Shown piece by piece: positions 31,813 to 43,200 of a DNA stretch of 64,000 nt (position 1 is its first letter; each line of letters starts with the position of its first letter). This DNA is from Nemertoderma westbladi (taxonomy: Eukaryota > Xenacoelomorpha > Nemertodermatida > Nemertodermatidae): NCBI GenBank assembly GCA_032718475.1, contig JAUCBJ010006746.1:1-64000 (forward strand), given 5' to 3'. The position numbers and the translations under genes were made by a program. A model generated the notes under the pieces. The model saw only the letters and a list, made by a program, of their open reading frames with translations. It was not told the origin of the DNA and searched no databases.

Positions 31813-31980
31813 GTAATATTGACTTGGGAGTTTAGATTACCGAATTAAATTACAGTAAATGGGAATAAAACAAAAGTGTTAGCTGGATGGGCTGGATAGC
31901 TTTCTTAGACTTTGACGGACAAACTGATATTGCTTTATCAAATTTTGATTAGAAAGACCGAAAGACAGATATAAAATCAG

Positions 31981-32004
31981 CCCCCCCCCCCCCCCCCCCC
32001 CCCC
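31981..32004. repeat. C24 homopolymer
   Basis: Twenty-four consecutive C residues. The length may be inexact in the assembly. Confidence 0.95.
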
Positions 32005-32327
32005 TTAAATACAAGACGGGATTTATATTTCAACGTTTTTAGAATTTATAGCATCTCATTTTAAAATATTTTTAGTCCTTTAGATATTATTTAGATGCGA
32101 AAATTAACAACAAAATGAAACATGAGGAATAAAATTGAAAATTATAATTAAACTAATTACAGTAGAAAATAGTGAGAAGGGCAAGAGCTTACGGATTTAA
32201 CATAAATTACAATGTAAACATGAGAATGTTTAATATATGAAATATATTGATTATGATTTATCTTTGATCGCTCCTATCGATATCAATATGGTAATTCGAA
32301 ACAATTCGTCGTAAGATAGATATAGAC

Positions 32328-34082
32328 TTAGTAAGTATCTGGTTTTTTGAGAAACGATAATACGAGTTGGGCCACTAACATCGCAGAGCAGACTACCCAA
32401 AAGAATATCTCAACCGATGTGAGTCCAATACATGTCTGTTCGTAAAGAGCCTCTTGGCCATTGATTTCTCTGTAAATAGAAATCGTGTTAGCGGCGATGC
32501 CCCAGATGACGAGTAAAATGGCGAACCCATTGAGCCAGACAGTGGCCCTGATACTGCAGGTCGCGATGTCGCGATCACTAGCGACACCTCTCATCCCGAG
32601 GAGACCCGCCAACAACACGACCACGCCTACCCACACATCCGTACAATGGAACCAATATTTGCAATCGTACTCGATTCGAGCCGCACCAACACAAATAACG
32701 GCTATCGCCAATACCACGAGACCAAAACTGGTGATAGCGTAGCCGCTTCGGAACCTCCATAGGTTGTGGCGTTCCAGAGATTCAACTGTATCGCTTGACT
32801 TCATAGCGGAAACGAATGTATTGGCTACGGCGATCTTCTTCACCGGTCGCCAAGATTTTGAATTTTTCGAGGGAGAAGAGAGCAGCCATCTGTTGCGCTT
32901 TTCTTTGTCGGGGTTACAGAATGTTTTTATTCCGGCGAGACTTATCTGTAGGAATGACACGATGATCTCCAGAATGCATACCATGATGAATACGATGCTG
33001 ATTGGTCGACATTTGTTGGCGGATAGTGCGATCCATTCATCAGTGCCCCAAACCCAGGACAAAGATATTGAGCCGTCAATGAGGCCCCAACTCGAAAGAG
33101 CAATTGTGATGCAGCCGTTAATGACCGTTATGGCGAGCGCGTGTTCCGAGAACACGCTGTCTACGTGACTACCATACAGCCCGAAGATAGATGATAAAAG
33201 AATGAAAAATGAAAGAAAAATCCCGGTGTTAATCCAACCCAAAGGGCACTGCTGATCTAATCGAATGGCGCCGACAAGTAGAAATATTAGAGCCAAAACG
33301 AGCTGCACGGTAGCCAGCATCGAGTTGCCATCTTTATGTTTCCATGGTTTCTGAAAGGTTGCCATGACCGCGAGACTGGCCCTGCGAAGACTCTTTCTCA
33401 TCGACATTTTCCTCCCAGACTCTCCGTTTTCGACAATAGAGACTCGTTTTGATTGCGCGGCTGCCGGTCTCGGGTCCGTTTTCGCCATCCTCGGCTCGTC
33501 CGGGTCGCTCTCCTCAGCGTCGCGCTTTTTATTTGATTCCCGAATCTCTCCCAACACGGAATCCCGGTTATACAGCGGTACGTCCGGGATGCTGCTCCTA
33601 CCCTCCGCCGCCCTCCTACTGGCCCTCAATGCCTCCTCTCTTCGGATGTTCTCCTGTTCCCTCCACTCCTCGTCTTGCTTCCGAAGTGACGCCATCTTAC
33701 GTTCGTACTCCTCGCGTTCCTTCCTCTCCTCCCATTCGCGGCGCTTCTTTTCCAGTTCCTCTTCCTGGTAGAATTGAGTAGACATCTTCTGAGCTTCCAC
33801 ATCATTACTTGCCTTCTCCACCGACTCATTATCGACTCGTCCCTTCGACTTGTGCTTCTTCTTATGTCGTCGTTTCTTTTTGTGTCTTTTTTCCCGATTT
33901 TCCCGCTCCCGGCTTTCTCCGCCCTCCACCTTATCTCGCTTGCGTCTCCGATGTCGTTTGCGTCGTTTCGCATCGCTACTACTACTACTGCTGCTGCTAC
34001 TGCTGCTGCTACTGGAACTGGATCGCTTCCTGCGACGATGTTTCCGTTTTATTTTAACTTCATTTTCCGCCTCTTCTTTCAT
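32328..34082 (-). CDS. Eight-segment membrane protein with basic Ser/Arg-rich N-terminus
   Basis: A single 584-codon ORF with no intron, starting with ATG at 34082. Residues 11-85 are extremely basic with a 16-Ser run at 21-36 (resembling SR-type disordered regions). About 105-165 is a Glu/Lys/Arg coiled coil, and 165-250 is polar with RKSLRRAS-like phosphosite sequence. Hydrophobic segments lie at about 256-274, 285-303, 314-335, 361-384, then 448-469, 482-499, 513-536 and 553-577. The two sets of four look like a tandem duplication: AIRLDQQCPLGW against AARIEYDCKYWF, and TVINGCITIALSSWGLIDGSISL against TVWLNGFAILLVIWGIAANTISI. I do not recognise the family; a tetraspan (MS4A-like) module is a guess. 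The even segment number predicts both ends on the same, presumably cytoplasmic, side. Codon use and intact length make it a credible host gene, possibly retro-derived. Confidence 0.75.
   Translation of the reverse strand: MKEEAENEVKIKRKHRRRKRSSSSSSSSSSSSSSSSDAKRRKRHRRRKRDKVEGGESRERENREKRHKKKRRHKKKHKSKGRVDNESVEKASNDVEAQKMSTQFYQEEELEKKRREWEERKEREEYERKMASLRKQDEEWREQENIRREEALRASRRAAEGRSSIPDVPLYNRDSVLGEIRESNKKRDAEESDPDEPRMAKTDPRPAAAQSKRVSIVENGESGRKMSMRKSLRRASLAVMATFQKPWKHKDGNSMLATVQLVLALIFLLVGAIRLDQQCPLGWINTGIFLSFFILLSSIFGLYGSHVDSVFSEHALAITVINGCITIALSSWGLIDGSISLSWVWGTDEWIALSANKCRPISIVFIMVCILEIIVSFLQISLAGIKTFCNPDKEKRNRWLLSSPSKNSKSWRPVKKIAVANTFVSAMKSSDTVESLERHNLWRFRSGYAITSFGLVVLAIAVICVGAARIEYDCKYWFHCTDVWVGVVVLLAGLLGMRGVASDRDIATCSIRATVWLNGFAILLVIWGIAANTISIYREINGQEALYEQTCIGLTSVEIFFWVVCSAMLVAQLVLSFLKKPDTY
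33964..34017. repeat. Trinucleotide repeat coding poly-Ser
   Basis: Runs of act/gct (minus-strand AGT/AGC codons) encode the 16-Ser tract of the membrane protein. Mixed codons suggest it is not a freshly expanded pure repeat. Confidence 0.7.
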
Positions 34083-34214
34083 TATAACTGTTGGAATTTA
34101 AACACGTCACTCGGCATATAAATTTAAATTGTTACGGTACCTAGTATTAACTAATTATAGTATATTATTATATGAATTATATAAAAAATCCTCCCTTTAT
34201 TTATATGAAATGAT
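34083..34214. other. Upstream flank of membrane-protein gene
   Basis: AT-rich DNA. The minus strand has TTTAAATTTATATGCCG about 35-45 bases before the start codon, too close to be a confident TATA box for this ATG. Confidence 0.35.
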
Positions 34215-34552
34215 AATTATTTGTGTAAGATTATTTATATTATACTGAATGGGAGAATCTTTTAGGCTCATTAAGCCAAGGAATGTCTTTTCACCATCGT
34301 GGGTGATATTCCTAAACCCTTCCACTTTGTTTCCAAGTAATATAATAATATGAAACCACTCATTCACCCATAACACCAATACCAAGTTGCCTTCGTTCCC
34401 ATTTATCGACCAGTCAAGGGTGAATGCCTGGGTTGGGCTAGGCTGCAGCATTTAAAGCACTGTGCCCAAACAGTGCTGCCCAATCCAGGGATCGAACCAG
34501 GGCCTTAATGGATTGGAAGGCCCTTAATGTCACCACCACTAGACCAAGCTAG
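34215..34552 (-). mobile_element. tRNA-derived SINE
   Basis: The minus strand shows RNA polymerase III promoter boxes in the right order: an A-box-like TGGTCTAGTGG (34546-34536) and a B-box-like GGTTCGATCCC (34498-34488), as in tRNA genes, but the sequence does not fold as a full tRNA. About 270 bp of unrelated body follows and ends in AT-rich DNA. This is the structure of a tRNA-headed SINE. The 3' end is approximate. Confidence 0.7.
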
Positions 34553-35595
34553 TTTTATTATATTTATGATTTAAATTATAATAGTTATTTACTTATGACT
34601 ATCAGCAACCACATTATGTGTTAGTAATAATTTAATATTAATTTCAAATCTGGGATGTGATAGATCATTATAGATAGATGTATATATATAGATTATTTAT
34701 ATATATGTCATTCTATTGTAAGGAAACACTCCTCAACTTCCAGTATATGTATCCTGAAGATGATACTGCGGTTTTTAGTTTCACATAATCTACATGATTC
34801 TGTAATCGACATCGTCATAATTAATAAAATGAAATCTCAAATTTGTAATATATTCATACCAATTATAGTTGTTCAAAAATTGTTATAATTTCTACCTATA
34901 GCTAATCTAGTCCCACTTTACACGATTACATATTGGACTTGGCCTACATAACCATCGTAAATCTGTAAAATGACATAAAACCTAATCATAAAGAATCAAT
35001 AAATCATGTTTGTTATATTAGTTATAACTTTCATATTAGTTGAGGGATTGTATCAACGGTAGGCCTACACACATCCTAGCAACGGGAATAATTAATTAAA
35101 CTCCTTGCCAAAAGTAACCCCATACAGTTTACATAGTTAAAGACCATATGACTGATGAACCATAATCTTTACGAATAAATTGAACCTAATTATTTTATAA
35201 AGTATAAAGCGTAAATTACATTACGATGGGGCCAGATTTTCGAACCATAGAGTGTTAACTAAATGTGTTTTGGGGCAGAAAAGATATTAGTGACGTGACA
35301 TTATAGCTAATGTAAATTATCAGAATTGATACATAATGACCTCCCATATTATCACATAAGTATTTTAACTTCCATTGTCTTTAATTTGAATATTTTAGAA
35401 GTTATATTATACGCTAGTATCGGTGCCACTCATAAAGGAAGCACTACACGTGCGACTCGAAGTGCTCCAACAGTCTGTCCACTACTTCTAGTGAAGGTAT
35501 CACGCATTGGTAACTATTAGTTAGGCGATAGGAGCACTTGTCCAAATAACATTCCACATTACATAAATATATAACTTTCGTTTGGCACCGCTTTA
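34553..35595. other. AT-rich intergenic DNA
   Basis: No gene or RNA recognised. There are short atatat runs near 34678-34710. Open frames are short and unsupported. Confidence 0.5.
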
Positions 35596-35665
35596 CAAAG
35601 TCGGCAATGACGTCCAGGTGGGATCGAACTGGTGCCCTCCAGGTTGAAAGTCTGATGCTCTACAA
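35596..35665 (-). other. tRNA-like fragment
   Basis: The minus strand reads TAGAGCATCAGACTTTCAACCT then CAGTTCGATCCCACCTGG, like the D-arm to T-arm part of a Lys/Glu-type tRNA with a B box. The 5' acceptor half is missing and the T-arm pairing is altered, so it is a pseudo-tRNA or SINE head fragment, not a working tRNA gene. Confidence 0.5.
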
Positions 35666-37208
35666 TTCTTACAAATTATAAAAACATTACATAATAGAAC
35701 TCTGAATAAATGGCGGTATTGCTGGAGATAAGTTTATTTTTTGGTAAGATATTAAATAGTTAAAGGGAATGAACAAAGAATTGTTAACATTTCAAAGAAT
35801 ATAAAAACATTGACGGTGTATCAGTAACCACGACTGAAGAGTATTATATTATTTATAAAAAGGTGAATGAATAATGTATCACATAATATTTAGATTTGGA
35901 GTATAAAATGAATTCTACCTAACTGTCTAATAAAATAAGAAAGAAATAGTCGATCCATTCTAGGTCTAAAAGTATTGTGTCTAGGTTAAACTGTGTTTAT
36001 TTTTTAGCTTCGTGATGAGGATGTACTATCGAATACATAACGAAATAATGTCAAAAAAAAATAATAAATTAACAATAAAAATTCATATAAATGTTTTTAA
36101 TTTATTTTTCAGCAGTAAATCAATACTTCATATGTACAGTTATCATTGTTATCAGTTATCATTTTACTGTAAAATTCACTCGAGGATAAAGAAAACACAA
36201 AATATTACACAAATGAACTATAAGAACATGCACCATAAGGTCTTACTAAGAGAAGAACATTGAAGACTGCGGCACTGCGCGTTATCGAAAAAACAAACAC
36301 TAATAAAAGGATAAATTATGTTATTATTAAATAAGATTAATTTATATAAATAAAAAAAGTAATGCAGTTGTATATATTCTAATAAACTAAATCAATGATA
36401 AATCGATTGTGTAAAAAAATGAAATAAATATTTAAAGCAAATTAAGTCAACATTGGTTGACAATTGGTTGTCAATGGTAGCACGTTTCTAAAATATAAAA
36501 CAAAAAGCGTAGGCCTTGGTTGTAACATAAAGTAAGATTGCAGAGACGACCTCCAATATCGCTTATTAATAGGCCCAGAGCTATAAAAATCTATATGGCC
36601 CTGAAACTTTCAATCCGCCGGGTTTAGCACTGTCCGCAAGGGAAGTAAAGCCACTCCACTCGGACAATTTACACAACATGATGTAAATAATTAATCTGTA
36701 TTGAGAATCAATGTCTGGCACAAAGAGTCCAAAGCATAATACGAAGCCGTAACACCGTAACAACAATGAGAGAACTAATAGATGTTCGATTTGTTTTGAG
36801 TATAACTGGCCAGAAATACACCTAAGACATTATTCACAGAGTCAATGACCTCTAGGACAGTGATCCGGGACATCTTGACCTCGCAAATTAAAATAATATT
36901 TATAGTCAGTGACCTTTAGGACATTGCCCTGGCTACCTTTTCACCCCACCAATGAGCACTTTGCTGATAAAGTTTACTATCGCCGTAGAGGGCTGTTCGC
37001 TATCCATCTCCGCGAATACGTGGCACTCATTCACCGTAAACGACCCGAATTTACGAGCAACGAAACCAAAAATTCTGAAAAAAAAATAAGAAAAATCGCA
37101 TTAATTGATGAGAAAACTATAAACTGAGCTATCTGGGTCACCCAAACTCATCCTAAACTCTTTGTTTTCGTTGTAAAATATTGGCAACGTAACATTGCCA
37201 AACCCAGT
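35666..37208. other. AT-rich intergenic DNA up to the satellite
   Basis: Largely AT-rich. A short direct repeat (agtcaatgacctctaggaca at about 36839 and agtcagtgacctttaggaca at about 36904) is the only structure seen. The last 200 bases are more GC-balanced and lead into the satellite. No credible gene. Confidence 0.5.
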
Positions 37209-40200
37209 GCCTCCCTGCCTTAACAACGCTCTCTGTATCATCCTATTGTTACTTACTTAGCCTCCCTAACAACGCTGCCTGTAGCATCCTATTGTTACTT
37301 ACTTAGCCTCCCTAACAGCGCTCCATGTAGCATCCTATTGTTACTTACTTAGCCTCCCTAACAACGCTCCATGTAGCATCCTATTGTTACTTACTTAGCC
37401 TCCCTAACAACGCTCCATGTAGCATCCCATTGTTACTTACTTAGCCTCCCTAACAACGCTCCATGTAGCATCCCATTGTTACTTACTTAGCATCCCTAAC
37501 AACGCTCTATGTAGCATCTTATTGTTACTTACTTAGCCTCCCTAACAACGCTCTCTGTAGCATCCTATTGTTACTTACTTAGCCTCCCTAACAACGCTCA
37601 CTGTAGCATCCTATTGTTACTTACTTAGCCTCCCTAACAACGCTCTCTGTAGCATCCTATTGTTACTTACTTAGCCTCCCTAACAACGCTCCATGTAGCA
37701 TCATATTGTTACTTACTTAGCCTCCCTAACAACGCTCCATGTAGCATCCTATTGTTACTTACTTAGCCTCCCTAACAACGCTCTCTGTAGCATCCTATTG
37801 TTACTTACTTAGCCTCCCTAACAACGCTCTCTGTATCATCCTATTGTTACTTACTTAGCCTCCCTAACAACGCTCCATGTAGCATCATATTGTTACTTAC
37901 TTAGCCTCCCTAACAACGCTCCATGTAGCATCCTATTGTTACTTACTTAGCCTCCCTAACAACGCTCCCTGTAGCATCCTATTGTTACTTACTTAGCCTC
38001 CCTAACAATGCTCCATGTAGCATCCTATTGTTACTTACTTAGCCTCCCTAACAACGCTCTCTGTATCATCCTATTGTTACTTACTTAGCCTCCCTAACAA
38101 CGCTCCATGTAGCATCATATTGTTACTTACTTAGCCTCCCTAACAACGCTCCATGTAGCATCCTATTGTTACATACTTAGCCTCCCTAACAACGCTCCCT
38201 GTAGCATCCTATTGTTACTTACTTAGCCTCCCTAACAATGCTCCATGTAGCATCCTATTGTTACTTACTTAGCCTCCCTAACAACGCTCCATGTAGCATC
38301 CTATTGTTACTTACTTAGCCTCCCTAACAACGCTCCCTGTAGCATCCTATTGTTACTTACTTAGCCTCCCTAACAACGCTCCCTGTAGCATCCTATTGTT
38401 ACTTACTTAGCCTCCCTAACAACGCTCTCTGTAGCATCCTAATGTTACTTACTTAGCCTCCCTAACAACGCTCTCTGTAGCATCCTAATGTTACTTACTT
38501 AGCCTCCCTAACAACGCTCCATGTAGCATCCTATTGTTACTTACTTAGCCTCCCTAACAACGCTCCATGTATCATCCTATTGTTACTTACTTAGCCTCCC
38601 TAACAACGCTCCATGTAGCATCCTATTGTTACTTACTTAGCCTCCCTAACAACGCTCCATGTAGCATCCCATTGTTACTTACTTAGCCTCCCTAACAACG
38701 CTCCATGTAGCATCCTATTGTTACTTACTTAGCCTCCCTAACAACGCTCTCTGTAGCATCCTATTGTTACTTACTTAGCCTCCCTAACAACGCTCTCTGT
38801 ATCATCCTATTGTTACTTACTTAGCCTCCCTAACAACGCTCCATGTAGCATCATATTGTTACTTACTTAGCCTCCCTAACAACGCTCCATGTAGCATCCT
38901 ATTGTTACTTACTTAGCCTCCCTAACAACGCTCCCTGTAGCATCCTATTGTTACTTACTTAGCCTCCCTAACAATGCTCCATGTAGCATCCTATTGTTAC
39001 TTACTTAGCCTCCCTAACAACGCTCTCTGTATCATCCTATTGTTACTTACTTAGCCTCCCTAACAACGCTCCATGTAGCATCATATTGTTACTTACTTAG
39101 CCTCCCTAACAACGCTCCATGTAGCATCCTATTGTTACTTACTTAGCCTCCCTAACAACGCTCCCTGTAGCATCCTATTGTTACTTACTTAGCCTCCCTA
39201 ACAATGCTCCATGTAGCATCCTATTGTTACTTACTTAGCCTCCCTAACAACGCTCCATGTAGCATCCTATTGTTACTTACTTAGCCTCCCTAACAACGCT
39301 CCCTGTAGCATCCTATTGTTACTTACTTAGCCTCCCTAACAACGCTCTCTGTAGCATCCTAATGTTACTTACTTAGCCTCCCTAACAACGCTCCATGTAG
39401 CATCCTATTGTTACTTACTTAGCCTCCCTAACAACGCTCCATGTAGCATCCTATTGTTACTTACTTAGCCTCCTTAACAACGCTCCCTGTAGCATCCTAT
39501 TGTTACTTACTTAGCCTCCCTAACAACGCTCCATGTAGCATCCTATTGTTACTTACTTAGCATCCCTAACAACGCTCTCTGTATCATCCTATTGTTACTT
39601 ACTTAGCCTCCCTAACAACGCTCCCTGTAGCATCCTATTGTTACTTACTTAGCCTCCCTAACAACGCTCTCTGTAGCATCCTAATGTTACTTACTTAGCC
39701 TCCCTAACAACGCTCCATGTAGCATCCTATTGTTACTTACTTAGCCTCCCTAACAACGCTCCATGTAGCATCCTATTGTTACTTACTTAGCCTCCTTAAC
39801 AACGCTCCCTGTAGCATCCTATTGTTACTTACTTAGCCTCCCTAACAACGCTCCATGTAGCATCCTATTGTTACTTACTTAGCATCCCTAACAACGCTCT
39901 CTGTATCATCCTATTGTTACTTACTTAGCCTCCCTAACAACGCTCCCTGTAGCATCCTATTGTTACTTACTTAGCCTCCCTAACAACGCTCTCTGTAGCA
40001 TCCTAATGTTACTTACTTAGCCTCCCTAACAACGCTCCATGTAGCATCCTATTGTTACTTACTTAGCCTCCCTAACAACGCTCCATGTAGCATCCTATTG
40101 TTACTTACTTAGCCTCCCTAACAACGCTCCATGTAGCATCCTATTGTTACTTACTTAGCCTCCCTAACAACGCTCTCTGTATCATCCTATTGTTACTTAC

Positions 40201-43200
40201 TTAGCCTCCTTAACAACGCTCCATGTAGCATCCTATTGTTACTTACTTAACCTCCCTAACAACGCTCCATGTAGCATCCTATTGTTACTTACTTAGCCTC
40301 CCTAACAACGCTCTATGTAGCATCCTATTGTTACTTACTTAGCCTCCCTAACAACGCTCCATGTAGCATCCTATTGTTACTTACTTAGCCTCCCTAACAA
40401 CGCTCTATGTAGCATCCTATTGTTACTTACTTAGCCTCCCTAACAACGCTCCATGTAGCATCCTATTGTTACTTACTTAGCCTCTCTAACAACGCTCCAT
40501 GTAGCATCCTATTGTTACTTACTTAGCATCCCTAACAACGCTCTATGTAGCATCTTATTGTTACTTACTTAGCCTCCCTAACAACGCTCCATGTAGCATC
40601 CCATTGTTACTTACTTAGCCTCCCTAACAACGCTCCATGTAGCATCCTATTGTTACTTACTTAGCCTCCCTAACAACGCTCACTGTAGCATCCTATTGTT
40701 ACTTACTTAGCCTCCCTAACAACGCTCCATGTAACATCCTATTGTTACTTACTTAGCCTCCCTAACAACGCTCCATGTAGCAGCCTATTGTTACTTACTT
40801 AGCCTCCCTAACAACGCTCTCTTTATCATCCTATTGTTACTTACTTAGCCTCCCTAACAACGCTATCTATAGCATCCTATTGTTACTTACTTAGCCTCCC
40901 TAACAACGCTCCATGTAGCATCCTATTGTTACTTACTTAGCCTCCCTAACAACGCTCTCTTTATCATCCTATTGTTACTTACTTAGCCTCCCTAACAACG
41001 CTCTCTGTATCATCCTATTGTTACTTACTTAGCCTCCCTAACAACGCTCCATGTAGCATCCTATTGTTACTTACTTAGCCTCCCTAACAACGCTCACTGT
41101 AGCATCCTATTGTTACTTACTTAGCCTCCCTCACAACGCTCTCTGTAACATCCTATTGTTACTTACTTAGCCTCCCTAACAACGCTCTCTGTAGCATCCT
41201 ATTGTTACTTACTTAGCCTCCCTAACAACGCTCCATGTAGCATCCTATTGTTACTTACTTAGCCTCCCTAACAACGCTATCTATAGCATCCTATTGTTAC
41301 TTACTTAGCCTCCCTAACAACGCTCCATGTAGCATCCTATTGTTACTTACTTAGCCTCCCTCACAACGCTCCATGTAGCATCCTATTGTTACTTACTTAG
41401 CCTCCCTAACAACGCTCTCTGTATCATCCTATTGTTACTTACTTAGCCTCCCTAACAACGCTATCTATAGCATCCTATTGTTACTTACTTAGCCTCCCTA
41501 ACAACGCTCCATGTAGCATCCTATTGTTACTTACTTAGCCTCCCTCACAACGCTCTCTGTATCATCCTATTGTTACTTACTTAGCCTCCCAAACAACGCT
41601 CTCTTTATCATCCTATTGTTACTTACTTAGCCTCCCTAACAACGCTCTCTGTATCATCCTATTGTTACTTACTTAGCCTCCCTCACAACGCTCTCTGTAA
41701 CATCCTATTGTTACTTACTTAGCCTCCCTAACAACGCTCTCTGTAGCATCCTATTGTTACTTACTTAGCCTCCCTAACAACGCTCCATGTAGCATCCTAT
41801 TGTTACTTACTTAGCCTCCCTAACAACGCTATCTATAGCATCCTATTGTTACTTACTTAGCCTCCCTAACAACGCTCCATGTAGCATCCTATTGTTACTT
41901 ACTTAGCCTCCCTAACAACGCTCTCTGTATCATCCTATTGTTACTTACTTAGCCTCCCTAACAACGCTCCATGTAGCATCCTATTGTTACTTACTTAGCC
42001 TCCCTAACAACGCTCTCTGTATCATCCTATTGTTACTTACTTAGCCTCCCTAACAACGCCCCATGTAGCATCCTATTGTTACTTACTTAGCCTCCCTAAC
42101 AACGCTCTCTGTAACATCCTATTGTTACTTACTTAGCCTCCCTAACAACGCTCTCTGTAGCATCCTATTGTTACTTACTTAGCCTCCCTAACAACGCTCC
42201 ATGTAGCATCCTATTGTTACTTACTTAGCCTCCCTCACAACGCTCTCTGTAACATCCTATTGTTACTTACTTATCCTCCCTAACAACGCTCTCTGTAGCA
42301 TCCTATTGTTACTTACTTAGCCTCCCTAACAACGCTCCATGTAGCATCCTATTGTTACTTACTTAGCCTCCCTAACAACGCTATCTGTAGCATCCTATTG
42401 TTACTTACTTAGCCTCCCTAACAACGCTCCATGTAGCATCCTATTGTTACTTACTTAGCCTCCCTAACAACGCTCCATGTAGCATCCTATTGTTACTTAT
42501 TTAGCCTCCCTAACAACGCTCCATGTAGCATCCTATTGTTACTTACTTAACCTCCCTAACAACGCTCCATGTAGCATCCTATTGTTACTTACTTAGCCTC
42601 CCTAACAACGCTCCCTGTAACATCCTATTGTTACTTACTTAGCCTCCCTAACAACGCTCTCTGTATCATCCTATTGTTACTTATTTAGCCTCCCTAACAA
42701 CGCTCCATGTAGCATCCTATTGTTACTTACTTAGCATCCCTAACAACGCTCCATGTAGCATCCTATTGTTACTTATTTAGCATCCCTAACAACGCTCTAT
42801 GTAGCATCTTATTGTTACTTACTTAGCCTCCCTAACAACGCTCCATGTAGCATCCTATTGTTACTTACTTAGCATCCCTAACAACGCTCTATGTAGCATC
42901 TTATTGTTACTTACTTAGCCTCCCTAACAACGCTCCATGTAGCATCCTATTGTTACTTACTTAGCATCCCTAACAACGCTCTATGTAGCATCTTATTGTT
43001 ACTTACTTAGCCTCCCTAACAACGCTCTCTGTAGCATCCTATTGTTACTTACTTAGCCTCCCTAACAACGCTCTCTGTATCATCCTATTGTTACTTACTT
43101 AGCCTCCCTAACAACGCTCCATGTAGCATCCTATTGTTACTTACTTAGCATCCCTAACAACGCTCTATGTAGCATCTTATTGTTACTTACTTAGCCTCCC

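Larger units (their letters stand above)
30363..32327. other. Intergenic region downstream of membrane-protein gene
   Basis: AT-rich sequence. A 175-codon plus-strand frame at 31321-31848 has ordinary AT-driven composition and ends in a region of tctgtc/gacaga repeats (31722-31812), so I do not call it a gene. A C24 run lies at 31981-32004. No clear AATAAA for the minus-strand gene is visible just past its stop. Confidence 0.5.

Noticed and set aside
31321-31848. 175-codon plus-strand ORF
   Set aside because: Composition follows AT-rich DNA, the end is made of TCTGTC/GACAGA repeats, an opposing frame of 91 codons overlaps it, and no domain is visible.
33364-34121. Plus-strand ORFs opposite the membrane-protein gene
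   Set aside because: Their composition mirrors the Arg/Ser/Glu-rich codons of the real gene on the minus strand.
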